This document shows positions 1 through 6,953 of a stretch of DNA of 42,054 nucleotides, in pieces (position 1 is the stretch's first letter; each line of letters begins with the position of its first letter). The notes below the pieces were generated by a model. It was not told the origin of the DNA and searched no databases. It was given only the letters and a program-made list of their open reading frames with translations. Source of the stretch: Bacteroidales bacterium (GTDB taxonomy: Bacteria > Bacteroidota > Bacteroidia > Bacteroidales > UBA932); assembly GCA_017548505.1 (NCBI GenBank), contig JAFYZX010000110.1, positions 1 to 42,054 on the forward strand, read 5' to 3'. The position numbers and the translations under genes were made by a program.

Positions 1-728
1 GTTATGGTTGAATCTTTTGTTGATGTGGAGTCTGTGGGATATTCAAGGGTATCGGGGTCTTTTTGGCCGGTCTCTATGTCATAGATTTCATCGTTGTGGG
101 AATCAATGTAGAGGAGATATACCTGGGCGGTGTTGTCTTCGTCTCCAGGGTCGATGCTCAGGATAATGCAGCCAAGAGGGGCGGCGCCATAATAGATGAA
201 ATAGTCTGACTGGTACTTGCACATTTCTTTCTCTATGGCTTTCATTTCATAACCGTCGCCCTTTCTGAAAGGAGGCTCAAAGAGTTCCACGGTATCAGGA
301 GGGCCGTAGAGGGTGGTGAGGCTGTCTTTGACGCGGAAGTATTCAGATTCCACTTCTGCCCAGGAAGTGCGGTCCGGGAAGGAGAGTGATACTCGGCGAA
401 CAAGCCTGCTCCGTGGGGTGCCGCCAACAGTAATCTTAACCGGTTTATCCTGGTAAGTGCCGCTCAAAAAGATATAGTTCCCGTCTCTTTGGGTCTCTTC
501 AAATCCCAGAGTCTTGAGGGTGTCTGCATAAGAAATGTAGTTGCCGGCTATGGGGATGCTCAGAAAGGGCAAGTGCATAAGCTGCTTGTTCTTTTCAGCT
601 ATATTTTTGATGTCTTGGGAGTAAGTAAGAAGCTTCTTTACGGAACGGCAGGACTGGCAAGACTGGAGGGCAGAGCACAGGAGAAGTGCGGACAATAATA
701 CTGCAGTTATGCAAGCGAGCCGTTTCAT
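1..728 (-). CDS. Putative lipoprotein, C-terminus cut by window edge
   Basis: The gene starts at an ATG at 728 and stays open to base 1, so the C-terminus is missing (242 codons visible). The N-terminus is a lipoprotein signal: a basic start, a hydrophobic stretch and a lipobox ending LQSC at Cys24. The mature part begins with a short charged helix, then HLPFLSIPIAGN at about residue 46. Later come alternating strands and a YGPPD turn. This layout (short signal, a 'xIPI.G' strand, then a 'Y.G.P' segment) resembles a family of small secreted Bacteroidota lipoproteins of unknown role that I know only from memory, so no function is assigned. The visible end is rich in Asp, Ser and Thr. A good promoter lies at 791-822, facing away from the next gene. 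Confidence is high that this is a real gene, low on identity. Confidence 0.75.
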   Translation of the reverse strand, partial: MKRLACITAVLLSALLLCSALQSCQSCRSVKKLLTYSQDIKNIAEKNKQLMHLPFLSIPIAGNYISYADTLKTLGFEETQRDGNYIFLSGTYQDKPVKITVGGTPRSRLVRRVSLSFPDRTSWAEVESEYFRVKDSLTTLYGPPDTVELFEPPFRKGDGYEMKAIEKEMCKYQSDYFIYYGAAPLGCIILSIDPGDEDNTAQVYLLYIDSHNDEIYDIETGQKDPDTLEYPTDSTSTKDSTI

Positions 729-790
729 ATTTGGGCGGATCTTGAGATTGTGTGTGCGTTTTCTGGAATTGTTCCTTGCTGGAGAACACT

Positions 791-822
791 CAAATTTACG
801 AAATTTTACAATCGGGGGCAAA
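791..822 (-). promoter_or_regulatory. Bacteroidota-type promoter for the leftward lipoprotein gene
   Basis: On the minus strand there is TTTG (819-822), a 20-base spacer, then TAAATTTG (791-798). This matches the TTTG/N19-21/TAnnTTTG consensus of the Bacteroidota primary sigma factor exactly. The start site would fall near 785, giving a leader of about 57 bases before the ATG at 728. Confidence 0.7.
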
Positions 823-869
823 TACGATTACAGGATTGACAAGAAGTGAAGGTTTTTTTGAGGTGATGG

Positions 870-902
870 GTTGACTTTTGGGTTGGGCGAGGGTTATATT
901 TG
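870..902 (+). promoter_or_regulatory. Bacteroidota-type promoter for the Schlafen-type ATPase gene
   Basis: TATATTTG at 895-902 is a perfect -7 box. GTTG at 870-873 sits 21 bases upstream as a -33 element. Transcription would start near 908. This rules out the in-frame TTG at 878 as start and supports the ATG at 923. The box is back to back with the leftward promoter at 791-822. Confidence 0.65.
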
Positions 903-922
903 CAGAGGCTTATTGTTTGAAT

Positions 923-2866
923 ATGAAAGGGTTTGAAAAGTACATTTTGGGGCTATGCCATAAGAAGGAGGGTATTTCCATTGAGTTCAAATCTGCCAAG
1001 GGAGGATTTCCAAGGAGTTTCTGGGAGACTTATTCAGCTTTTGGAAATACATACGGCGGTATTATTGTCTTGGGCATACGCCAGAAGAACGGAGAATTTA
1101 TTCCGGACGGGATGAGTGAGGACGAAATAGCCAAATACAAGAAAGAATTTTGGGATCTGGCGCATAACAGGAACAAGGTTAGCGTTTGTTTGCTGAAGGA
1201 AGATGATGTTTATGACGGGGAGTTTAATGGCTGCCATTTTTTGGTTTTCTGCATTCCCCGGGCCTATTACACCTATCGCCCGGTTTATCTTACCCTGAAT
1301 CCTTTTGGACACACATACAAGAGGAACCACGAGGGAGACTATCTCTGTTCGGAGGACGAGGTTAGGCATATGTTCACGGATGCGGAGAGCGCAAAGAATC
1401 CTTATGACGGCCGCCTGTTAAGGAATTACACTCGCGAGAATGATCTGGATTCAAATACGATCCTGCGTTACAGGTCCCAATTTAGCTCTCTACATAGCAG
1501 CCATCCGTGGAATAATCTTACTGAAGATGAGTTTCTGAGGAAAATCGGAGCAATAAAGACAGACAGAGAAACCGGAGAGGAGTGGGTTACGTTTGCCGGG
1601 ATTGTTATGTTTGGGACGGAACTGGCCATAAGGGAGGCTGCTCCCAATTATTATGTGGACTACAAGGAGAAGTTGAATTCTAAGATCAGATGGACAGACA
1701 GAATCTATCCAGATGGTAAGTGGGAACCTAATCTGTACTCTTTCTATTCGAGGGTGTTCCCTAAGATTACTCAGGTGCTTCCCGTTCCGTTCAGACTGGA
1801 CAAGAAGATGAACCGTATCGACGAGACTTCTGCTCACGAGGCTATTAGAGAGGCCATCTCAAATTGTTTGATTCACTGTGCATATAACCAACAGGGAAGT
1901 ATTCTCATTGAGAAAAGAAAGGACTGTCTTATGTTTTCCAATCCTGGTTCCATGCTGGTTTCCGTGGAAAGATTCCTTGAAGGGGGGCTTAGCGAGTGCA
2001 GAAATCCAAATCTTCAAAGAATGTTCTCATTGATTGGTATTGGAGAAAGGGCTGGGAGCGGTGCTGACACCATTTCCAAGGGGTGGAAGGAGAACAGGTG
2101 GCCTAAGCCGGAAATCAAAGAAGAAGTGCTCCCGGATCGTGTCATTTTAACGCTTCCGTTCCCGATAGGCACTTCACCTTCTGGTTCACCTTCAAGTTCA
2201 CCTTCAAGTTCACCTTCTTCGACCACTGGAACGACCACTGAAACGACCACTGGAACGACCACTGAAACGACCACTGAAACTTCAAAATCAACAACAGAAC
2301 TCCCAAAATCAGCAATAGAAACTTCTGAAACTGGACTGAAAATCATTTCTATAATAAAAAACAACCCCCGATCCACATTACTGGAAATCGCACAAAAAAT
2401 GCAAATTTCCAAGTATGCGGTTAAGGGGTATATTGCTTATTTAAAGACAGTTGGAAAGATTTATAGATTAGGGAATGGAAAGTCCAAAAGATGGATTGTA
2501 AACGATAATCTCGCGAGTGGTGTCGATGGCACAATAAAACCGGATGATGTCATATTAAAATCCGATGATGTCATATTAAATGGCACAATAAAACCAGACG
2601 ATGTCATATTAAAATCCGGTGATGTCATATTAAATGGCACAATAAAACCAGACGATGAGAGTGAAGATTTTACCTCGGTAATCGTTGATTATTTAAAGAA
2701 GAACCCTAATGCAAGTGCAAGTGAAATAGCAAAATCAATTGGCTTGTCTCAAAGAACCATCTATAGGTATCTCACAATGCTAAAAGAAAAAGGCACTATT
2801 AGCCGAACAGGTTCCAAAAAGGACGGACAGTGGGTGGTAAACGACGGCAGCCTGTCGGATGGATAA
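923..2866 (+). CDS. Schlafen/AlbA_2-type ATP-binding protein with two winged-helix segments
   Basis: 647 residues from the ATG at 923; an in-frame TTG at 878 lies inside the promoter. Residues about 15-150 look like the AlbA_2 (Schlafen-type) nucleic-acid-binding domain: E21-F-K23, then SAFGNTYGGIIVLGI at 38-52. Residues about 300-415 resemble the GHKL-like ATPase region of the 'RecG-like' AlbA_2 family: HEAIREAISNCLIH at 305-318 and GERAGSGADTI at 374-384. A low-complexity Ser/Thr/Pro linker (417-470) leads to a winged-helix segment (471-527). An 18-residue repeat region (536-578) follows, then a second winged helix (583-639, ending QWVVND; the first ends RWIVND). The family is seen as transcription regulators and in defence or mobile settings; which applies here is unknown. 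It stands alone between a promoter and a terminator. Confidence 0.8.
   Translation: MKGFEKYILGLCHKKEGISIEFKSAKGGFPRSFWETYSAFGNTYGGIIVLGIRQKNGEFIPDGMSEDEIAKYKKEFWDLAHNRNKVSVCLLKEDDVYDGEFNGCHFLVFCIPRAYYTYRPVYLTLNPFGHTYKRNHEGDYLCSEDEVRHMFTDAESAKNPYDGRLLRNYTRENDLDSNTILRYRSQFSSLHSSHPWNNLTEDEFLRKIGAIKTDRETGEEWVTFAGIVMFGTELAIREAAPNYYVDYKEKLNSKIRWTDRIYPDGKWEPNLYSFYSRVFPKITQVLPVPFRLDKKMNRIDETSAHEAIREAISNCLIHCAYNQQGSILIEKRKDCLMFSNPGSMLVSVERFLEGGLSECRNPNLQRMFSLIGIGERAGSGADTISKGWKENRWPKPEIKEEVLPDRVILTLPFPIGTSPSGSPSSSPSSSPSSTTGTTTETTTGTTTETTTETSKSTTELPKSAIETSETGLKIISIIKNNPRSTLLEIAQKMQISKYAVKGYIAYLKTVGKIYRLGNGKSKRWIVNDNLASGVDGTIKPDDVILKSDDVILNGTIKPDDVILKSGDVILNGTIKPDDESEDFTSVIVDYLKKNPNASASEIAKSIGLSQRTIYRYLTMLKEKGTISRTGSKKDGQWVVNDGSLSDG
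2174..2281 (+). repeat. In-frame 12-bp tandem repeats in the Ser/Thr linker
   Basis: Four 12-base units encode SPSG/SPSS quartets (2174-2221). Five 12-base units encode TTGT/TTET quartets (2222-2281), nearly identical at DNA level. All units are multiples of three, so copy-number change would lengthen or shorten the linker without breaking the frame. Confidence 0.85.
2528..2656 (+). repeat. 54-bp in-frame tandem repeat between the two winged helices
   Basis: Two full 54-base units (2528-2581 and 2582-2635) and a 21-base partial unit (2636-2656) are almost identical. Each encodes the 18-residue unit GTIKPDDVILKS(D/G)DVILN. Each unit also contains an internal shorter repeat, GATGTCATATTAAA, occurring twice. 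Confidence 0.85.
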
Positions 2867-2874
2867 ATTCAAGA

Positions 2875-2905
2875 AAACCACCTGGGTGGGATGCCCGGGT
2901 GGTTT
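2875..2905. terminator. Intrinsic terminator-like hairpin after the Schlafen-type gene
   Basis: A 12-bp stem (2875-2886 with 2894-2905) has one G-T pair and a 7-base loop. It begins 8 bases after the TAA at 2866. The arm ends in TTT but there is no long T run. The A/T-flanked stem could stop transcription from either side. Confidence 0.6.
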
Positions 2906-2955
2906 CAAGAATGGGAGAGGATGAATAACGCGGATGCTTTTTTTGCTTGGATTAT

Positions 2956-3030
2956 TTACCTGTAATTCTCCACGTAATCAATCAGGCCGATTCCAAAGAA
3001 GGCCAGAATCATTCTAAATGTGCGTTTCAT
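2956..3030 (-). CDS. Possible 24-residue membrane micro-protein
   Basis: An ATG at 3030 opens 24 codons ending in TAA (2956-2958). The peptide starts MKRTFRMILAFFGIGLIDY and ends with a polar VENYR: a basic start, one hydrophobic segment of about 14 residues and a charged end, like a single-pass membrane micro-protein. A -7 box (TACTTTTG, 3074-3081) lies upstream with room for a leader of about 38 bases. AAAGAG precedes the start at a plausible ribosome-binding distance. It is too short for composition to prove coding. It could instead be the remnant of a longer gene or a leader peptide. I recognise no family. Confidence 0.4.
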   Translation of the reverse strand: MKRTFRMILAFFGIGLIDYVENYR

Positions 3031-3073
3031 AACCACTAACTCTTTAATACAATGTGTAACACTTAATACACTG

Positions 3074-3108
3074 CAAAAGTATAGTGGCGGTTTGACAGGT
3101 TTTGTCAA
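3074..3108 (-). promoter_or_regulatory. Promoter with an overlapping TTGACA/TGTCAA palindrome
   Basis: On the minus strand TACTTTTG (3074-3081) fits TAnnTTTG. Upstream lies a perfect 6-bp inverted repeat, TTGACA (3092-3097) and TGTCAA (3103-3108), separated by 5 bases. It sits where a -33 element and an operator would lie, though the spacing to the -7 box (24 bases) is longer than usual. The only gene downstream is the 24-codon micro-ORF. Confidence 0.4.
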
Positions 3109-3117
3109 GAATAAAAA

Positions 3118-3945
3118 TTACCTGATTACCTGGGTGAATTCAGGTTGCTGGCCGTCAAGGACGGTTACGTAAACCTTTACAGGGCCCATTGGCGGGAGCT
3201 TGGCGTCAGGGTTGTCTTCACGTGGAAGCGGAACGGCGGTGAAGAGGTACTCGGTTCCGCCAGGGATGGTGCGCTGAGAGACGGATTCTGCCTTGGCGTT
3301 GAGCATCGGGTAGCCGTTGACAGCGGCATCGAAGATAGCGGCCTCTTCTTCGGTTGCAGGATGCTGCTGTGGGAAGTCTTCCAGCTTGGTGAATTCTCCT
3401 TCAATGAAGCCGTTTTCCTTGAGGAAGCGGTCTATTTCATCCTTGATCCTGGATAGTCTTGCGGCACGAACACCGTAGCCGTTTTGGATGTCTGCGGTTG
3501 GCTGCTTGGCCTTGAGGTCCTTTACGCTGGAATCAAGACCGCCGCTGCCAAAGGTGCAGAAAGGCACAACCTTTTTGCCGGAAAGGTCGGTCTGGTTAAG
3601 GAAGGTGGCAACAGGAGGAGCGTAGGTGCCGAACCAGATCGGGTAGCCCAGGAAGATAACGTCGTAATCTGCGATGTTGCGGGTTATCGGTTTGATTTCC
3701 GGGAGGATACCCTCTTCCCTCTCCTTGCCGCTGCGCTCGATGGTGGCCTGGAAGTCTCCATCGTAAGGGACGGTTGCCTCGATGGCATCAATGTCTGCGT
3801 TGAGGCGGGCCTGGAACTCCTCGGCCACGGCCTTGGTGTTGCCCGTCTGGGTATAATACAGAACCAGGTATTTTGGTTCCGGTTTCTTTTCTGTGCAGGA
3901 TGCCGCGAAAATCATTGCTGCAAGGATTATTAAAATCTTTTTCAT
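3118..3945 (-). CDS. Exported flavodoxin-fold lipoprotein
   Basis: 275 residues. The N-terminus is a lipoprotein signal with lipobox FAASC (Cys17). A flavodoxin fold follows: YLVLYYTQTGNTKAVAEE, with the TQTGNTK phosphate loop of FMN binding at 32-38. Next come DYDVIFLGYPIWFGTYAPPV and VVPFCTFGSGG, matching the second and third flavin-contact loops of long flavodoxin-like quinone/flavin reductases. After about residue 175 there is an extra domain ending in strands (YLFTAVPLPRED, VKVYVTVLDG) that I do not recognise. Flavodoxins are normally cytoplasmic electron carriers; the signal would place this one on the periplasmic or outer-membrane side, so its electron partner is unclear. It is last in a unit with the lipoprotein 17 bases upstream and the RING/TerD protein. 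Confidence 0.85.
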   Translation of the reverse strand: MKKILIILAAMIFAASCTEKKPEPKYLVLYYTQTGNTKAVAEEFQARLNADIDAIEATVPYDGDFQATIERSGKEREEGILPEIKPITRNIADYDVIFLGYPIWFGTYAPPVATFLNQTDLSGKKVVPFCTFGSGGLDSSVKDLKAKQPTADIQNGYGVRAARLSRIKDEIDRFLKENGFIEGEFTKLEDFPQQHPATEEEAAIFDAAVNGYPMLNAKAESVSQRTIPGGTEYLFTAVPLPREDNPDAKLPPMGPVKVYVTVLDGQQPEFTQVIR

Positions 3946-3962
3946 ATTTATTTCTTTGTGGC

Positions 3963-4511
3963 TTAATACTCACGCATTGACTCAAACGGGGTGGTGGTAT
4001 CTTCTCCGGCTTTCTTGTAGTCTCCATTGAAGCCGTCTCCGCGGCCCTCAACGATGCCGGTGAAGGTGCCAAGAACGTCTCCGTTAGGAGAAAGTTCCTC
4101 AAAGACAACCTTGTTGTAGCCGTTAGGATTAGGCTCGTTCCCCTTGATCAGGAGGCCGGTAACAGGGAAGTCACGCGGATCGGCAGGATCGTATGTTACA
4201 TAGCCGCAGATCTGGCCGTCGCTGACCTTGTCCCATTCAATGGTAAAGTGGAAAGTTGCATCAGTTTCACCAACCTTTCCCTTGTAGATCCAGAGGTCGT
4301 CATCGGTGAGGAGAAGTTCCATATCTCCAAAAGAAGAAGGGATAACTGCCTCCACAGGCTCTTCCATAGGCATGGATTCCAGGCAGAGGGCATCTGTAAC
4401 ATCCTGGGCGTAAAGGGTTCTGTCTGAGTGTGTCATCTTGCTTTTGTCTCTGCAGGAAACAAAGCAAACCGCAATGATCAGTGTGGCGGTAAAGAGTAGG
4501 AGCTTTTTCAT
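3963..4511 (-). CDS. Small lipoprotein of unknown function
   Basis: 182 residues with a clear lipoprotein signal (MKKLLLFTATLIIAVCFVSC, Cys20 as the lipidated residue). The mature part looks mostly beta: a strand-rich stretch with DLWIYKGKVGETDATFHFTIEWD near residue 73, then CGYVTYDPADPRDFPVTG and a closing VLGTFTGIVEGRGDGFNGDY. The 'G.F.G' strand pattern near the end resembles small beta-barrel lipoproteins that describe a property of the protein itself, but I cannot name a family. It lies 38 bases after the RING/TerD gene and 17 bases before the flavodoxin lipoprotein, so the three are probably co-transcribed from the promoter at 6934-6941. Confidence 0.75.
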   Translation of the reverse strand: MKKLLLFTATLIIAVCFVSCRDKSKMTHSDRTLYAQDVTDALCLESMPMEEPVEAVIPSSFGDMELLLTDDDLWIYKGKVGETDATFHFTIEWDKVSDGQICGYVTYDPADPRDFPVTGLLIKGNEPNPNGYNKVVFEELSPNGDVLGTFTGIVEGRGDGFNGDYKKAGEDTTTPFESMREY

Positions 4512-4549
4512 GTGTGTATGTATTTGTGATTTTTTCTTCCCGTTTAAGG

Positions 4550-6847
4550 TTATCCTAATAATTTGCTGACGGCAGCGGCGTCCAGAGCCCAGTTGTAAGT
4601 AAATCTGAGGGCGGGGTCTGCGTCATTTTCTTTGTCTGTAATTGTAAGGTGCTGGGCCTGGGCCTTAAGCTGGAGGAGCTCCCCTACCTTGAGCTTGTTT
4701 TTAAGGCGGCGGAGAAGGGAGTCTAAGGCAGAAGTGTCCAGTTTGCCAACAACCTGGGCGGTGAAAGGCATCTCCAGCCAGGTAATTTCCCGATTGTCAA
4801 TGTCCAGAACGCCGAATACAAGGCCTTTTTCAAGGTTGCCTTCACTGATGCGGACAATGTGCTGAACGGTGGAAGGATCGTAGGCAACACCGGTCTCGTT
4901 GGAGATGGTCATAGGGAAGGCGGAATTCATCCAGCCTACCATCAGGTTCGGGGAAATGGCACCGTGGGAATAGGCGTTGCAGGAAAAGGCAACGAACTTG
5001 GCACCTGTTTCCTGGAGTTCAGGAATGGTGAGCTCGATGTATTCCGCGGTGCCGACCTGGTCCGGGATGTTGCGGATGTCTCCGGAATGCTTTGCACCGG
5101 GAAGGGAGAGGTTGAAATAACCGCAATCCTCCCTGTGACCGTCCTTGTAGCAGATGGCAACGCTAAGGTCCATATCCAGATGCTGGGCCTTGAGGCCGAC
5201 TCCCCACTGCATGAACAGGCGCACGGCATCTCCCTCAACCTGGAAGCGGGTGCCCTGAAGGGCGGCGGAAGCATCCTGAATGGAGGATGACCTGTCGCCG
5301 ACACTAACGGGGATGTCGTAGAGGGCCTTGTCTATGAAGATCTTACCGCTGGTGGAAGAAAGGTCTTCTTTTTGGAAGCGGCTTGTCATGGCATCCTTGT
5401 AGAGGCTCCAGACGGAACGCTTGAGGGATTCTCTCTGCTCAGGGGTGAAATTGTCCAGCTTCTTGTTGTAAGGTATGGACTTGGTGCTTCCCGTAAGCGG
5501 ACGGGCAATCCTTTGGGCATCGGTGTCAAAGTAAAGGTCTGCGGCGTTTGCAAGGGAAAGGACCAGACGAGGCGGAACCTTGTCCAGAATATCCCTGAAA
5601 GCCTGGATTGTTGGATTTGGGCCGAGCCTCAGCATAATGGAGAAGAGGCTACGGGCAAATGTGCCTGGCCGCTGCTTCAGGAGGGCCAGGGCCTTATTGT
5701 AATCCACGCAGCCGCAGTTGATGCCGAGAGCCTTGTCCAACTGGCCTTTCCAGACAGAATAATCGTCCTTGTAGAAAGTGTCCAGAAGACGGTTCAGGCG
5801 CTCGTAGCCGGGTTTACGGGAATATTCGCCGAGGCGGAGTTCACGAATCATCCTTACCCACATTCCCCTCTTTGGATGCATAATCTCGCAAGCCTCGTCC
5901 GCATCCATTTCCAGGGCGTTAAGCCACTGGGCTACAGTGCGGCAGGTTTTGCGGTCGTACTTAAGCTTGAGGTTCTGCTTCATCACCGCCTCAGCCTCCT
6001 TGGTTTTGTCCAGGGATGGCCACATGTGGGAGTTCAGTTTGCCGGCGTGCTTTATCAGGACCTTTGGTTCCAGTATCTGCGTTTTCTTCGTTTTCTTGTA
6101 CCAGAGGTAGCGGAGGATATCTGCAGGGCTTGTAAGGTACGGGATGGCGGCTTCCGCCCTGTCTGCCTGGACAAGGGCGTCTACCACATACATTCTGGTT
6201 TCCTTCATTCCTATCTCCACTCCTTCCGGAAGCCCAAGGGCAACTATCAGAGTCTTGAGGCTCTCCGCCTGGGTGCCGTCCAGGGGAACGGTGGATTCCA
6301 GAAGGGAAAGCTTAAGGTTTTCAAGGTCCTGGAGAGTCATTAGCCTCAGCGATTTCTTCTTTGAGCCCTGGCCCTTGTAGACATAGTTTGAAGTCTTGAA
6401 CGGGGTGCCGCAGAACGGGCAGCCGTTGTACCTTTCGAGAGGGAAGGTTCCGTCCGGGATGAAATGCCCGCAAGGGAGCGTAGTGCCGCTCATGTGGTCC
6501 CTGCCGCCAAGATAGTTTGCATAGAAGGTTATGCAGTGGTCTATGAAGGACTCTCCGGTTGGAGTGTCCCAGCCCTTGACAAGGGGCATCCAGTTGAGGT
6601 TGATGCCCAGGGCGGTGTCTATCGCTGCTGTAATATCGCCGAGATAAGATTCGGGAACTGTCTTGAGGGCTGCCAGAAGGTCTTCCTCCGCGACATAGCC
6701 TTTTTCAGAGAGGCTGAGAAGGAAGGCGGCAAGTTCCCTGGAGATTTCCCGGGTGTGGGAGAGAGCCTTGCGGTCCACGTCTGCAAAGATGGCGTTATAT
6801 CGCAGAGCTACCGCCAGAAGCTTTTTGTTTCTGTCTGTCGTTTCCAT
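4550..6847 (-). CDS. Large protein with RING-like zinc motif and TerD-like domain
   Basis: 765 residues from the ATG at 6847 (METTDRNKK); the open frame reaches 6901 but that extension falls in the structured leader. The N-terminal third is helical. It carries LPCGHFIPDG at 124-133 and NGCPFCGTPF at 141-150: Cys126-x-His128 then Cys143-x2-Cys146, a compact RING or zinc-ribbon pattern. A helical middle (about 165-530) follows. Residues about 535-690 resemble TerD: DMDLSVAICYKDG then GAKHSGDIRN (His587 to Asp590), recalling the H-x-GD-N motif of TerD calcium-binding folds. I recall a RING-containing family named after MXAN_6230/SCO0854 with this layout. The cellular role is not established; TerD relatives act in tellurite, phage or stress responses. 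No signal peptide, so probably cytoplasmic, unlike the two lipoproteins downstream. Confidence 0.8.
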   Translation of the reverse strand: METTDRNKKLLAVALRYNAIFADVDRKALSHTREISRELAAFLLSLSEKGYVAEEDLLAALKTVPESYLGDITAAIDTALGINLNWMPLVKGWDTPTGESFIDHCITFYANYLGGRDHMSGTTLPCGHFIPDGTFPLERYNGCPFCGTPFKTSNYVYKGQGSKKKSLRLMTLQDLENLKLSLLESTVPLDGTQAESLKTLIVALGLPEGVEIGMKETRMYVVDALVQADRAEAAIPYLTSPADILRYLWYKKTKKTQILEPKVLIKHAGKLNSHMWPSLDKTKEAEAVMKQNLKLKYDRKTCRTVAQWLNALEMDADEACEIMHPKRGMWVRMIRELRLGEYSRKPGYERLNRLLDTFYKDDYSVWKGQLDKALGINCGCVDYNKALALLKQRPGTFARSLFSIMLRLGPNPTIQAFRDILDKVPPRLVLSLANAADLYFDTDAQRIARPLTGSTKSIPYNKKLDNFTPEQRESLKRSVWSLYKDAMTSRFQKEDLSSTSGKIFIDKALYDIPVSVGDRSSSIQDASAALQGTRFQVEGDAVRLFMQWGVGLKAQHLDMDLSVAICYKDGHREDCGYFNLSLPGAKHSGDIRNIPDQVGTAEYIELTIPELQETGAKFVAFSCNAYSHGAISPNLMVGWMNSAFPMTISNETGVAYDPSTVQHIVRISEGNLEKGLVFGVLDIDNREITWLEMPFTAQVVGKLDTSALDSLLRRLKNKLKVGELLQLKAQAQHLTITDKENDADPALRFTYNWALDAAAVSKLLG

Positions 6848-6854
6848 ATTTAAA

Positions 6855-6941
6855 ACAACGGAAATTGCCGGTCTGAAAAATGAAACCCGAGGGTCTCGCA
6901 AGTGAAGTAAGACCGGCTTGGTCCGTTGTAACGCAAATATA
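6855..6941 (-). promoter_or_regulatory. Promoter box and nested stem-loop leader of the RING/TerD gene
   Basis: The minus strand has TATATTTG at 6934-6941 (perfect -7 box). The leader from about 6928 to the ATG at 6847 then folds into three nested stems: 8 bp (6855-6862 with 6922-6929), 8 bp (6867-6874 with 6910-6917) and an inner 6-7 bp hairpin (6882-6888 with 6891-6897). The inner stem needs a G-U pair that exists only in the minus-strand RNA. It could be a regulatory leader, or in part a terminator for the permease gene ending at 6954. Confidence 0.55.
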
Positions 6942-6953
6942 ATGAAAAATCGT

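Noticed and set aside
2528-2656. Possible CRISPR array
   Set aside because: Repeats are contiguous and in frame within a gene, with no unique spacers.
5372-6343. 323-codon open frame on the plus strand
   Set aside because: Antisense to the RING/TerD gene, with no start signal or family match.
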